DNA from: Atrichornis clamosus
Lineage: Eukaryota; Chordata; Aves; Passeriformes; Menuridae
Direction: 5' to 3'
Length of the DNA: 64,000 bases
Assembly: GCA_013400975.1 (NCBI GenBank)
Contig: WBMZ01012047.1
Span: 23,666-87,665, forward strand
Below the pieces are notes generated by a model. That model was given only the letters and a program-made list of their open reading frames with translations. It made no database searches and had not been told where the DNA came from. Shown in pieces: positions 12,536 to 26,727 of the stretch. The position numbers and the translations under genes were made by a program. Within the stretch, counting starts at the first letter, position 1; the number at the start of each line of letters is the position of its first letter.

Positions 12536-15500
12536 CAGCCTTAATACCTTCTGTTGCTAATGTTTTGTTATAGTGCCTCTCCTTCTTTCTGACTCCTAGT
12601 TTTGGAAACATAGGGATACTGCACATCCTTTTCCTTGTTGTTCATTACTGAATTGAATCCAATAAATCCCCACAAGCAGACACGAATATATTTCGCTGAA
12701 AAATACAGATCATCTTGCAGATGTTGTCCATTGATCATAACAGGGTAAATTAACTGGTAATTTATCCTTGTTTTGGACTTTGAGTACAAAACCACTCATG
12801 TGTGTCTCATAAACACATACATATACATCAGCCCTTGCGTTGTGCATTCACCTGGCTACCTAGCTGCTGGAAATTTCTATAGAACTTTTACTAATATATT
12901 TCCCCAGTCCTTGAGGGAAGCATTTGAATTATTTAGTTTTAATTAATAACTTTAATTATTTTGACATGTGGCTCCATGCCTCCACTTTGTGGAGCATCCC
13001 AAAGCCTCAGTCCAATGCCCGAGGTAAGCACACTCCATCATCAAAATCCTTTTAAACAAGCAAATTGTAAATATCTGTCTTCTAAAGTGGTTTTTTAAAA
13101 AATTCCTCTGAGTTTTCCTTTCGTATTTCTCCTTTGAGCAAACATTCTGTGAACCCCACTCTCTGATGTGCAGTTACAGGTACCACCTGTGCACCCATTA
13201 GCAGAGTGGAGGGCTGGTTATGGATTTTATATAGTACACTTATATGGAATCATAAATGTCCTAATGATAATCACTTAATAAGATATTAAATGCTGTGTGA
13301 TTCTAGAAAAAGAATCAGACTTGATTATTATTATTATTCTTTAAAAAAATGTTGATGTTTCATATTCCTTTCAAGAAGAATGCCCTCTCCAGTATATTCC
13401 TAGCATTTCCAAAATCATTGTCTTTTCAGGCAATTCTCAAATAAATGGGAATAAAATATGGTTTTGCTCTTCAGTTATTCAATTTGTTTAAAATGCTAGT
13501 AATTTTTTTTAAAAAGCTTATAAAGAATGCCAGGAAACCCAGGAAAGAATTGAAAAAGTATCTTTTATCTAAAAAGCCGTTTTTTCTTCTTTAGTTTAAA
13601 ATGTTCATACAAAACCTGTATTAATTTTAAATTACTAACTTGAGAGAGAAATGTAATAAAATGTTTTTCTAGTGCTTTGTTATCCTTATGGCTTCAACTC
13701 GAGCTCAAAAATGCAATTAATTCTGTAACTTACACTCTGTGGCGGATGTCATTCAAGCTGCGACAGCTTATTGGGTAGTTAAAAGGATAAAATCAAGTAG
13801 TCATTCTACTAATCCCTTTACAAGGAAACAGCTTTATGCATAAAAACTGGAACTTATGTGGTCATTAGCAGATGCTACATCAAGCAACCAAAAATACACA
13901 CATTTAAATTCTTAAGCACAATCTATGAACACTACACAGATGGTTTCCAAGAAACTGTACCTAAATTGATTACGATAAAAATGATCTGCTGCAATTGTTT
14001 CTGTCAAAAGGGAGAACAGAATTTGTCCCAATGTGTCGCTCTGCCCACTCATGCAGAGAACCCAGCTGCTGAGACAGATGTTGCTCTAAGCACTTTATTT
14101 TAGGGTCATTAAAATGGTTACAGGGGTTAGTCATTCATTGTTTTATAAATTGTGCTTACTAGCTGAGCTCCATAGATGCTGGAAGAGTTCTTTGTGGTGG
14201 ATCAAAAAAGTTACATGTCATAGCACAGTTACCTTATGCTGGCAGTAAAAATGGGTGAAGCACTTGCCCTGGACTGGACGAGGAAGAAACAACTACTTTT
14301 TCTGTTTTATTTCGAAGAGCATATTTACTCAGACCTGATGTAGCACTGGTGTAATCATCTGAAATGCAAAACATGCCTCAAAGACATTCCAGCTTTCAGT
14401 TTAGTTCGTTCAGTCATTAAAGAACAAGATTTTTCAATACAACTCATTCCTGTACAATCTTTCTTTTGTGGTATTATGAGCAAAAAGTGTCAGACAAGCA
14501 AAGGTTTAAGATCAGTTGATTAGATCAGTGCAGAGTGGGTCCGTCTACCTCCCCGCTGTCTTTGCAAATGCTGCTCTTTGGCAGTTTGAGCATACTCAGG
14601 CTTTACTTAGAAATATTTGGCTAAATCTCTTCTCTGTTGGCAGGTTCTATGGTTTTCCATGGCTCATCTAATTCAGGATTGACTTAGCCATGTGCATGTG
14701 ATGTATTGGTGCAGCAGCTAATGTGTCAATGAGAAACAGAACAGTAAAAAGATGAAGCTCAGTGAAAAACAGCAAGGTTGGCAGATCCAACTCCTTTTCA
14801 GATCGTACTGTAGCCTTTTATAGCCTCTACTGCAAAATGTAGCCAACTTCTGCTCTTTATTTCATCTTTGTCCCTGTGTACTTGTTATTATGTCGGTGGT
14901 TCAATTTATCTTCCCTAATTGGTTACTGAACTCTGGCAGCCAAATCCTAAATTCTAGGTGGTGCTCATAGACACACTCTAAATTATATTTTTCCACCTTT
15001 CCTTTGAACATTTAGGATAAAGTCATTCGTCTACAAAAAAACTGTGAAAAATTTTAGTATCATTTTACATGACTCCTTAAAACATGGCTGCTTTGGCCAT
15101 GGGTTGATTTCCTGCACTTCTTCAGGGACATTAATTTCTCTCCCTGTATTTATTTAGATGATTGTGGACTGTTCAAGTGTGTATCATCAAAAGCATGTAA
15201 CTCACTTTGAAAAAGCCCTAAAATTACAATTTTTAAATTAAAATCAAATATCCTCAGAAAATTAAAAAGCTGGAGGAATTAAGTTACCCTCTGCCCCTAA
15301 ATCTGGATATTTTTGAGGTCCAATATCTCAAAAAAAAACCCCATTAGGTTAGGAGCCAGACAGAAGACATTCTCAGAAAATATAATCCCTAAAAATGCAT
15401 AAGACTTTCAGAAGTAGGCACATTTCATCCACTTCAACATTCAGTTCAAACAAATTCACCAAGAGAAAAATAAATTCAGTCAAGAGAGCCACATTTTTAC

Positions 15501-18242
15501 CTGATCATATATTAAAATATATAAATTCTCTTAGTTTCACATAAATTTGAGTTGAATTTTATCCAATCTGTATTTTGATCTTGCAAAAAAACTCTTAGAC
15601 AAGAAATCTTTCTTTCCCAGGATTTGACAATATTGTTCACTCATAAACTTTCATAAGAAAGTGTCTTTCATAAGAAATACCAGTCTATTATAGCTTCATG
15701 ACAGGAAAATTCTTATTGCCTAAGTAAGATGTTAAGATCTGTTGCAACTAGTAGCCGCTTTTCCTGCAAAATAAACGTAATAAGGTGAGCGCTGTATTAG
15801 AAGCTTGGCTTCTCAAAGTGCATTGATCTTCAAAAAAATTGCTTTTCCCCTCTGCTTTTATCTTCCAGTATTGTGAGGTCTTCAGGATAACAACTGCCAC
15901 TTACTCTTCTTATGAGCAATATTGGCTGTAACAATTCTTCACTTTTCAGGAAGAGCTTCTGAGACGTAATGTAACATTAAATACTAAAGGACACTCTCAT
16001 CATCTGGCAGGTTGTGTTTGGAGATGAGATTTAGCAGATGAATGCAAGGCCAGAATAGAGGCAGAGATGCACTTGCAGGACAAATGTGCTTTTTAGTGTT
16101 CATGGTTCATACAGTGCTCACAGAAGAACAGAAAGAGAAACATCCTGATGAAAAGCAAGCTTGAGTTCTTAAGAGAGTTTTTGATATTCTGCACACCAGG
16201 CATGACAACATAAGGCTGCTCACAGCCTGGGTGTCACTCCAAATTCCATTATACTTACATTAGATGCTGTTTGTTCCTCCTGCAAATGCACTGACAGATT
16301 TTTGCAGCCCTGTGCATGTTTTTTTTTTAGTGTATGAAAGGTTTGTAGTTATTTTAGCCATGGAGTTGCTAAAAAATTATTAAAATCAAAGTTCGCTCTC
16401 ATCTACCCTGAACAAAGCCAAACAACATGTTCCTCTTTTAGAAACAAATGAATGGGAATTGGCTAGTAAATCACTTGCACTGAGCTGGCTGGGGCTGATA
16501 AAAGGGTGTGATAACTTGATGCATGTTATAGAAATGAAGGCACCTCTCCTTGAAAAACCATCACAATACCTTGCTCTAATTCACCTTTGTTCTTGCACTG
16601 TCTTTTTGTTATGTATCATCAGAGTCACAACTGAGATGGAAAAGAATAAGATTATTTGTACTATTGTGGAAACACTTATCCTGAAAAGCACAGATTTTAT
16701 ACAAGTCAGGAAGAAACATGGTATGTGCAATTGGAAATAAAAAAGATCAAACCTGATAACACAAAGTCAATCTGCTGGCACACTACAGCTTTTTTCAAGG
16801 TAATATTGTCTAGTGTTAAGATGAACAGTTTTTGCTGGTTTAGAGCATCACTAAACACAACATTAAACCCATTTATACTTGGTCACACAGAGTTCTTCTA
16901 GTCCAGCCTACAGTCTTCAACAGTGAATGCTTAAGATGAACTGTAAGAATGAGAACAGTTTTGCTCTTTCTCTGAACATTCAGCCTTCAATGATTTGTGA
17001 CTCTAGGACTTCCTCTGGTCTACATATCCTGCCTTCTGTGGCATCCACAAGCTAGAAACACTCTTCCTGTGGTATCAGGGAGAAAACTCGGATCCAGTAA
17101 CATCCCTGTCATGACTGCCTTAGTTTGAACAGAATGTGGTTTTACCCAGACACATGCACTTTCCCATTCTCCTTAGTCCTCTACAGAAACCACTTACAGT
17201 GGCAAGCCAAGGCACAGAAGGGGGGGTTTGTAGCTTGAAACTGCAATTTGGACACTGACCCATAGATTTGTCTCCTGAGGCTTCTCTTCAGCCTCACATT
17301 CACCCCCTTTTCTTGTGCTCCTGCCTTCTTTTACTGTTCTTTTACTTTGTGTCTGTACAGCTGACCCAAGGGATTTCCCCTCTGCTACCTACTAAGGATC
17401 TTGACTCTTCCTTTTATCTCCCCCAGCTTTCTCTGCTGGGAAACCCTGCCTATACTACTATGATCCTCAAGAAAACAGTGCTGTGTGAAGATATGAGATG
17501 TACCACTTTAACAATACCACTTAAGCCTTCCTTCACCTGATTCAGGTCTAGCATCCTTTTTCATCATTCCACTTGACTGATGCCAAGCAGCTGTGCTTTT
17601 GACTGACCATGTGGATACAGTCACTTTATTAAGCCTTTGAGCTCTTAGAGTGTGAAGCAGCTCAGATGTGCTAATGCATTCAGTTAGCTTTCTGAAGAGA
17701 GCAGAATTTCAGATAGTAGCCTTTTTCAGGAGCATAGCTTGGGAAAAATTAAGTCAAAGTTAGGTGATCAGTGGGAGATATTTTATCAACGTGATTTTCC
17801 ATGAAACAGAAGGTCCAGCCCTGCTCTGAATATTGTTATGGAAATTGTCTCAAATTTATCATCTAGAAATAAAGACTATAATACTTAGGACATGATTGTT
17901 CACATTACAAATTCTCAACTGAAGATAAGAAGTCTAGAAGACATTAGGATGTTCTTCAGGAGATCCCATACATATATACATCTCTTCAGTTCGGAGCACT
18001 ACCTGCGTGGAGCTGAATAAAGCACCAACCTATTGTGAAACCATGGCATATTACATTTTTATGCAAGAGAATTAATTTAAGTCATGTGATAGTCAGAAGG
18101 TGAGAAGTAAACATCCTCTGCTTCAACTTTTGTATCACGAATATCTTCACCATCTTGCGTTCTCTCACTTAAAAACCCCCAAAACAAACAGCTCAAATAT
18201 CTGTTTAAACTTAATTCATACAGCAATAGAAAAGTGAGAACA
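12536..18242. other. Unique AT-rich non-coding sequence
   Basis: No recognisable gene or transposon. A 17-bp tandem duplication lies at 15648-15677 (listed separately). Isolated acceptor-like tracts occur near 17330-17360, but no donor follows at a sensible distance. Open frames here are under 100 codons and unremarkable. Confidence 0.55.
15648..15677. repeat. Short direct tandem duplication
   Basis: CTTTCATAAGAAA occurs twice, separated by GTGT, so the unit is 17 bp. It looks like a recent replication-slippage duplication in unique DNA. Confidence 0.9.
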
Positions 18243-18347
18243 TTAATACATTTGGACTACACATTCACCATTGACTGGAGGATCTGAAAGCACCTGTGTC
18301 TGCGTAGGTGTGTTTTTCTCCTCTTGTTGATCATCTTCTAAAAGTTT
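18243..18347 (-). other. Terminal-exon-like segment, minus strand (unassigned)
   Basis: On the minus strand an acceptor-like GGTTTCTATCAG precedes 34 open codons and a TAA. The start is highly polar and acidic (KLLEDDQQEEKN) and the end is NGECVVQMY. About 85 bp further along the same strand, in another frame, a second hydrophilic stretch ends at a TAA near 18078 (final residues VYFSPSDYHMT). I see no AATAAA in the next few hundred bases on that strand, which argues against a simple 3' terminal exon. The gene, if any, is not recognised. Confidence 0.15.
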
Positions 18348-20209
18348 CTGATAGAAACCACATCCTCCTACCCAGTATTGGGTGGTGTTTATTAAAGATG
18401 CTGAGAGCATAAAAAGAGCAGCCCTCACCCCCAAAAATATCTGGTACAGACATGCATGTCTATAGCTTTCCCTGTAACTGAACTGTAAACATGACCTTTG
18501 CAAACCAACAGTACTTTTCCAACTGAAAAGGTGTGTCAGCTGCATGACAGTATGGTACGTGATTTTGCAGAGCTTTGCACTTTCACCTGTGGGTAAAGTG
18601 AATTCAAAACATGATTGTCTTGATTTAGTAATAGACACTTTTTTTTTGCCAGTGCATGTAACTCTCCACAGAGCTAAGCATGTGACAACCGGATCCTATT
18701 ACTTTCAAATAACAACTTTAATATTTTGGCATTGAAGGAAGGATCATATTTGACATCAGGTGGAAAGGCCAAGAAAATTAATAGTTAAAATTCCAATTAA
18801 TTGTGTCATTCTTCTCATTATCTTAGAAGCGTGTCATGCAACTGCTATTAATGTTGAAGCTTGTGAAATTTGAGGTGAGGGAAGAAGTAAAAAAGCAAAT
18901 CAGACAGTGCATCTTCTTTTCCTCTTCCAAGAATGCTGCATTTGTTAACTCCCGAATTCCTTTTTTCTCAATGTTATCAGTGGAACTGGTATTAAAGCTA
19001 CATAAATGCAGCAGAGTATGAAGACACACTTTGTAAGCAGCCCTTAGGTAGTTAAATGTACAGGAAAAGAACAGCATGGTCAGTCCATTTTAACCCACCA
19101 GGACTTACATCATAAGCACAGCACATTTCTGTTTAGCTGGTGAATCTACAGGAATGTTTCTTTATTCTATTAAACACATGAAACTATTATAAAAGTAGCA
19201 TGGGAAGTATGTTTTGTCAAGACCTAGTCACTCTCTCATGGATACTCTTAGAAAGTTAATTGTCTTTTTTTCAGGTTGATCTTCCATAGGTGATATATGT
19301 GTGAAAAGATAGTTATTTTTGCCTATGGAATTTTCCTCCAGCTCTCTTCCAACTCTGTGCAAGAGTGAGCTGTGCCATAAAATGACAGACAAGACACATA
19401 AGCCAGAAAGAAGCCATCCACCAACTTGTCCACAAATTTTCCAGTTTGCCTGGCTGGAGATAAGCCCCTCTGGCCCTGACAGGATATGTGTATTCAGTCT
19501 GCAGCCCCACGGCTGCAGCTGGAATATTTACATCCTAGCAAGTTTGTTAACAAATAAGTTTAAAGAACAAACACATCCCTCCCAATTCTTCAGTCTTAAT
19601 TCACTGGAGTTATTGTTTACTGTGCTCATATCTAAACCTTGAGGACAAGAGGCCCATCTTCACAAAAGACTTAGGAATTTAAATCTGAGGTAAGTGCCAA
19701 GTAGCCTGTGTTTTGCTGAATGTCTCTGTAACTTGACTTCTATAGAACACTCCCACAATTTTGCACTTTCTATTCAGAAGGATGTTACTACATGTTAGCT
19801 ATTCCCCTTCACCATCCCATCTGGGTGCTCTTCATGTACTGTAAATGCAAACACATTTGTTACACTTTACAGTTAAGTTATATACCTTGACTTTACTGGG
19901 ATGTAGTCATTCAGAGAGATAGGAAAAAGTAGTAAATGCACTGTCAAATATCACCTTAATATATTTTTCAGAGGTTTTGTTGGGTCTTTTTTTCCTCTGA
20001 AAATAATCTTTCAAAGACTTACTGGCTGTTTTGGTCCCTAAGATTTGAATTCATCATGTCCAACTCTAAGATCCTAACTGAAGCAGCTGTGGTAGGAGAC
20101 TGATGGGCTCTTGGCTCACTGGTGGTTGGTGGCATTTTCAGAGGACAAATTACTTCAGGTAGACTAAAGTGTGAGCTGAGGTACCTATAAAGTGTTTCTG
20201 GAGTGGAGA

Positions 20210-20257
20210 TTTCACTCTCTTTCTGTCATCCCAGAAGAAAAATTTCACTCTCTTTCT
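20210..20257. repeat. 15-bp direct repeat in a polypyrimidine patch
   Basis: TTTCACTCTCTTTCT occurs at 20210-20224 and again at 20243-20257, a 33-bp period, and runs into a further CT-rich tail to about 20270. Confidence 0.85.
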
Positions 20258-22639
20258 CTTTTTCTCTCTGTGCCTCAGCATTTATAACATGGCACCAGAG
20301 AAAGTGATCGTTTTATCAGCTTTTGGATACATAATGTGCCTAATTCTATGAAGATGGTGGAATATTAAAAAAATAGCTTTAAACAATTTACAACAGGTGT
20401 TCCTAATAAGTTAAAGATTAATCAAATAAAGCTTCAGGTATGTTTGCTGGAAAACAAGCAGTCTAGTGTTGGTCCAGCAGTGGGAATCTATGGTATTAAT
20501 AATTAGAAAAGTTTCAGATGATGCAAGAATAATAAGGTTACTTTGATCAAGTGCAAAAACAAGGTGGTAAAAAGAAGCCTAACCCAGTGTATTATGTGAA
20601 ATGATGGAGAAGGAGAAAAAAGGAATACATGCTAATATATACCAACAAAACCATCCAGATGAAACAAAGAACTGGAGCAGCAGGTCAGTTTTGGTTATAA
20701 GTAGGATATTCAGCTTTGCTCCTCCAGGGCTACAACTCTGTTTCTCTGAGATGCCTTGCTGTCACTAATGCCAGGGTTAAATTGCTTTATAGTTTTTCTG
20801 ATTAGAGAATATATCTGCCAGCTGATATTAACCCCCAGCTCACTGAGGGTGACTGTGCACTCTTGCACCTTATTGGAGCAATATTAAAAGAAGCACCAAG
20901 TTTTTTTCTCAGCTTTTCTCTATTTTCTCAATAGCATTCAGTGTATGCCACAAGCATTTCACAAAGCCTCCTGTTCCCAGAAAGCACTTCTAAAGTCACA
21001 TAAAACAAAATAATTCAGTGTAAGAATGGTGTATCCCTTTGTCATCTGAGTCCCTTAGCTCTGCATCTTTCCTCTACAATGTTTTTCCAGATGTAGTGGG
21101 CACACAGTTACAGATCAGGTTATTATTACTTTCATTATATACTTAACAAGGCCTAATGAAAGCTGTGTAATATTTGCTTAATAATGTTATCAGGTTGAAG
21201 TTTATTACAAAGAGGAGAGTGAGCAGACTGATAAAGCACTTTTGAAATTAAGACTTATAGGCAGTTTGACAGAAGAGATATGACAATGCTGCCTAAATCT
21301 TGCTCTGAACTTTTCATCCAGAGATCTTAAAGCACTTGGAAAACACATATCAAGGTCACATGTGGAGATTTTGGAATTGGCAAAGACTGAGAAGCAACTG
21401 AGCTCTATCACTGATGTGATGAGAGTGCAGTATTGAGACTACAGACTTGCTTTGCTATACTGATATATCTGACAGCAATGGGAGATACCAAGAATGAACT
21501 ATGCCCTTCACTATGCACTTATGGAAGCCAAGGCATAGAAAAATGCTTTTTTCTTCAGCAGTATTAAATTTACCTCTCCCAAGCCTTGGTCCTGTAATAT
21601 GATGGTCAGACTAGCAGCACGCTCTTTTTCAAGCATATTCAAAATTATTATATGGGGGTTACAGAGATTTTCTATTAAAAAACTCAGATACTAAAAGAGA
21701 TTTTCAGCTGGTCTAAGTGGATAGAGCTGTTTGAAACTTATGCTCTGAAAAGTAAGTCCAATAAGGAACTACAGAAGAACTAGTCCATTTATTTATGTAC
21801 TGTACGTGGTCTATGCTATGTGGTAACATTGTCCAAAGGAGAAAAAGTGGTCATTACCCAAAAAATTGTATTCAAAATAATTTGATTAAAATGTATCATC
21901 TCTTACAGGATATGGTTTGAACATGGTGTAGAAATATTTGTGAAACAGCTAGGTACATTCTGGACTAGATGTCGGCATATCCCTTTTCCTTGTGGGGTGG
22001 AGATGATGGCTTTGTAACGTGCTCCAGCACTGCTGCATGCTAACTTTGCTTTTGAAGTTTAATCAGTGAGACAGTAACAGATGGCAAGACAAGCTAAACA
22101 AATTTTGTCCCACCAAAGAATCCAAGGAAATTGCTCCAGTTTATAGGAATCTACTTAATTTTATAGGAATTGTGCAAAAATTGTTCTATTTTTACTTTTA
22201 ATCACCACTCTGTATCTTTCCTTCCTAGTAGTGTACTGTGGCCCTTTAACTGTTTTTACCTATGGGGTCTGTCCTGCACTCATGGAAATCTGTCTTAAAT
22301 CACCATTATGGGAACATGATTGAGATTCAGTGCAAGCTATAAAATGTCTGCCATGATATGATTTTCTCCATGATATTAAAGAAGTCAGTCCTGCAACATT
22401 TTACAGGGATGGAAAGTTTACTAGCAGAGCACATGGAAGGTCTTCAGTATTCACCCTGCAAATTTAGTGTAATGATAATGAAGGATTGAAAGGCAGCTTA
22501 GGTGAAACAATCATTAGTCTATTGGCTATTCTGCAGGAACTTTTAAACGGGTAAATATTGGTGATTTGGGTTTGCTGTTTTAAATCATAGTAGCATTTGG
22601 AGATTATTCCGCTGCCATTGAAGTCAACGGTGAAACTTG

Positions 22640-22702
22640 GACAGCTCCTGCCTGCTCACTTCACATCAGCTGTCAAACAGCTGTCGGATGATAATAGCTG
22701 TC
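22640..22702. promoter_or_regulatory. Cluster of AGCTGTC (TALE-homeodomain-like) motifs
   Basis: GACAGCT (22640-22646) and three AGCTGTC words (22668, 22679 and 22696) lie within 63 bp. Two of the forward copies continue as AGCTGTCA, which matches the known preference of MEIS, PREP and TGIF homeodomain proteins, and two sit in CAGCTG E-boxes. Just upstream (22612-22638) is a string like an old amniote repeat half-site. This is compatible with a distal enhancer, but it is motif evidence only. Confidence 0.25.
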
Positions 22703-24500
22703 AGAAAACAACAACCTGAGCTGAATTTGAACCAGCAAAATTGTATGCAGTTGGTTTCCAATGCCACAAGTTGTTTTTTGCCATGCCATATTGTGGATTT
22801 TAGTATTTAACTCCAGAAAACTGTCCTTTCTGTATCCATTTTCCTGGGTAACAAATTTACATGCTTATTGGTGCCATCCTAATATTAGCAACGGGACTAA
22901 TGACTAGTAGTTGATTCCCTCCAGTTGAGAACAGATATGTCTGTTGGCTGAACTCTTAGTGTCTTCTAGTAAAGCATCAAGGAGGAAAACAAACCACTAT
23001 ATAAAATTACAGAATGAGAAATTTGTCACCCAAAATGACGTGTCTGGTTTCAGTTTTTTTCTCTGTTTCTACTAACAAGGTAGTCAACAGGAGTGGGAAG
23101 ACTATTAGAACAGTTGTTTTCTTCTGAAAGTGAGTTTCTGTACTAAGGCATTATTTATCTGTAACTGGATAATTTATTTCCTGTATATAGATAAGCAAGA
23201 GAAATCTTATCAAATTGTCTATATAAATCGGAAAATAAACAGTTATATTAGGATCTTGGAGTAATATTGAATAGGTAAGAGTCCTAATCTGGGTAAAGAT
23301 ATTGAAGTCACATGAATCAAAGTGGTAATTAGTGCAGGTCTTGTGTCAGCTTAATATAGTATTTAATGTCCAACTTTTGGTAGTGTTTTCCATAGTGACT
23401 GTCCCCTACAATGAACAGAATAAGGAACTTTTTGAGAGAACTGTAGTGGGTAGTGTTCACTGTTTTGATCATAGCAAACTGACTGCACTGAGTTCAATGC
23501 CCTCAAGAATTTACTATTTCATATCGTACATTTTCAGGGCAATTTAGACATCAGATAATAAAATGTCTAAAACAAAATGGAGATTTGCAGTAACAAGAAG
23601 AATGTCAATATATTCACAATCAAGCTGTCTTCCCAGCAAGATTCTCAATGGGAAAAGCATTTATAAAAGGGGTGCCATAGGCAAAATTCTCATTAATGAG
23701 GTTAATTCAGTTCATGTGTTGAAATTTAAATTATATGGAATACTCAGATTAATTTAAACAAACATTAATACAGAAAGCAAAATGCAACAGAAATACAAGT
23801 GAGTCAATATTAGTTTTATTTTGACGGAACAAATATCACAAATATTGGAAAATCAAACTGGCAATCCTTGCCTTCCAGGTTTTTTTTTTTAAGCAATATG
23901 TTGAAAGACTGCATTGTCTCCACAAGAGTCTGCTATACGTTTTAAAGAAAAGCATGTAATTTGCCACGTCATTTTTGTTGTCTTTTTTAAAAAATTGCAT
24001 ATATTCAGTAAACTCCTGACATGTCTCAGCTAAAATTATAGCCATATTGTTGTCAAATTGAAAGAAATTAGACATGTTATAAATTAGAAATGTCTCTCGC
24101 ACCAGTTCTCTTCCTAATGGGATTCAGCTGAAGCTTTCAGTGTAGATGAAAATGGTGTGTTAGGCCGACAGCAAACACGGCTGAGCAGAACTTATTCTGC
24201 TTCTACCTTCTGCAAGGGTCCAACGGGCCTGATTTTAAGCTGAGAGTTTGGGGAAGGCTCTGCCATTTGGCATTTTGCAGTTTGTCCTGTGGGGCACTGG
24301 GGAATTAAATGTACCTCCCCTTTAGGCTAGATGGATTTTAGACGATGACTGACATCTGGTGTTGAGGGAATGGACACTTGGTTTTCCACGGTGATAGTAA
24401 GCTGTTCCAGCTGGAAAGGTTGTTGGGTCGGATGGCAAGGAGCAGCAGATGAATTCCAAGGCAAGCTGATCATTTTACAGCTGAGTGAGCAGTGCGTACT

Positions 24501-24646
24501 GTGCTGGATAGTTTGAGGTCTTTTCTAAGAATGATAGGAAAAATGTAAATGCTGTGAATGACAAATATCCACAGGGTACAGACTTGAGAGAATATGAAGT
24601 GATCAATAATTATTGATCCTATATTCTGTGATTCCATGATTCTATA
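24501..24646 (+). mobile_element. Weak CR1 3'-end remnant, plus strand
   Basis: 24501-24540 resembles the last unique bases of a CR1 (GATAGTTTGAGGTCTTTTC). After about 80 unrelated bases, 24622-24646 has the tail-like ATTCTGTGATTCCATGATTC. If both belong together, the 3' end was split by an insertion. The upstream body is not recognisable. Confidence 0.35.
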
Positions 24647-26727
24647 CATCACAGCCTAAGGCTACAGAGTAGGTCTGATCTTTCTAGAGGATAACATTGT
24701 GAAGCATATTTGCTTATTAGTTATCCTTGCTATCAATCTGAATTAAGAACTCAAGAGGTATTATTTTCTTCAGCAGCAGGCAGCATACATCACAGCATCA
24801 ATGTGAAACATCAGATGTCAGTGACCAGTTATCAGGTATAGGCTACAGCCATACTGAATCTCATGTCAAACAGCAGGTTTGCTTTGGAGGGTTATGGGCA
24901 CAGGACAGCAGATGGTGTAGACGTAAATATGTCCAAACTGCCCTTCCAGTAACTGATATGTACTAAACCACCCTGTTAACAGGCTCACAACAAGAGTCTT
25001 TTCTTCTGGTTTATTATTCTTGTGCCTTTGTTTAAGTCAGTCTTCTTCTTAAAATGTGCATGTTATCATCTTAAATATTTTCACCGTTTCCTCTGGAAGA
25101 TGAACACATCATCTCTGAAGACTTCTCAAGTCTGAAGTGTCACTGTAGAAATGCATTTCTTTAACACCATAGTGCATGTGAGACTCGCCTCTGAATTAGC
25201 AACTCAAGTGTCAAAAATCACCTGAAATTTCAGAAAGGTGTTTTTGTTATCATCCTCATAATATGCAGTAACAGAAAGCAAGCAATACTACAGAAATTAA
25301 ACACTCCACTTCATTATATGTATACACACAGTGAAAATATATGCAGAATTGTATACAGACATTCGAAAATAAGCCATGTAATAAGCAAATAGCTTAAATA
25401 CCAGATAGGAAAAAACAGAATAGCAATTCAAAAACAATGAACAAAAGTAATTGTTGCAAGTAAGACCAATGAATTGCAGAATAGTGAAGAACTCAGCGAC
25501 AGATATGTGTTTTTCAAATGAAGATAAAAGTGTAATTTAACTGCAACTTAACACCAAAATTGGAAGGGGAGCAATACAAGAGAAGAGACTGAAATGCTTC
25601 AAGTGTCCAAGAAACATTTGAAAAGTAGGTTACTTTCAACACATTGTAGAATCAATATTTGGAAGTGAGGTAGAGAGGAATTAATCTATAAGCTGTGCAT
25701 GTGCTCTAGGACAGTCTCCTGGACTTTCTCCTTAAGAGAGTGGAGATAAAAACAGGAGCCTTCAGAAGATTGACTATCCCTTCCTAAGACAGGTTTACCA
25801 AGAGGTGAAACTAACCATTCTCTGGGGGTGTCCATCTCTATTTATGGATGTTAGAAGGAGATTACATAGGTAGTCAGACTAAAAATTTTTCTTTCTGTGA
25901 AATTTGGCTCAAGTCAGAGAATGCAAGCAGTCAATAGTGAAACAAACATCTGAAAGAAAATCCATGTTTTGGCCATGCCAGATCTTTCAGTCCAACTTCT
26001 GACTGAATATTTTAATTATATGTTTACAAGCAAGCTTTCATGTGCTCTTTGAGTCTTCCTCCTGTAATTTCTGTATTCTAATTATTGTAATTACAGTCAA
26101 TATGCGCACTAATGCAATCCTAAAAGTGCTTTTGATGTGCATTTATTTCATAGCATTTCTAAGATTTTATACTTCTCTGAAGCAAACGATTGTGGGATTA
26201 ACATCAATACGCATTACTATGGACAATTGAATCAGAACCAAGATCAATGTCAAATTCTTCTCCTTGTGTCTGAGAAATTACTACTGTTCTTGATGCAGCT
26301 AACACCTGCTACCTCCAGCTTGAGGGTATAAGGATAAGTGAATGGACTCGATTTCACTTCTCAGCCTGCAGTATATCGATGCAAAAATTAATGCAGAAGT
26401 TGAGGAGGATGTCTGCTGTGACTTTCATTTTCTAAATTAAACTTAGTCAGCCAGCATTTTGCTAATGAGTGATTTAGGAGAGCACACAGGAAGGATAAGC
26501 AGCAATAATATGATGAACTGTAGTTTTACATTGTCCATCTAAAGAGTGAGATTGACAAAATTTCAATCTTGCAAACACAGAATTCTGAACATGTGGAATT
26601 GCCTCCACTGTCCTGTAAATATTTTGTCCTGTTGCAGGAAGTACCTCAATTTGAATTTATTCTGGGGACATGAAAACCTCTTGGTGCCTGAATAATCAGT
26701 ACCTGTTTATAGAGGATCCTACATAGC
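24647..26727. other. Unique AT-rich non-coding sequence
   Basis: Nothing recognisable beyond ordinary AT-rich DNA. The short plus-strand frames around 26042-26331 have no distinguishing features. Confidence 0.55.

Larger units (their letters stand above)
18348..24500. other. Unique AT-rich sequence with a candidate regulatory cluster
   Basis: No gene or transposon is recognised. It contains a polypyrimidine duplication (20210-20257) and a cluster of AGCTGTC sites (22640-22702), both listed. A minus-strand frame at 23836-24102 (88 codons) is lysine-rich because of an underlying T run and is taken as chance. Confidence 0.5.

Noticed and set aside
23836..24102. 88-codon minus-strand helical frame
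   Set aside because: Its lysine runs come from an underlying T tract; AT-rich and without splice context.
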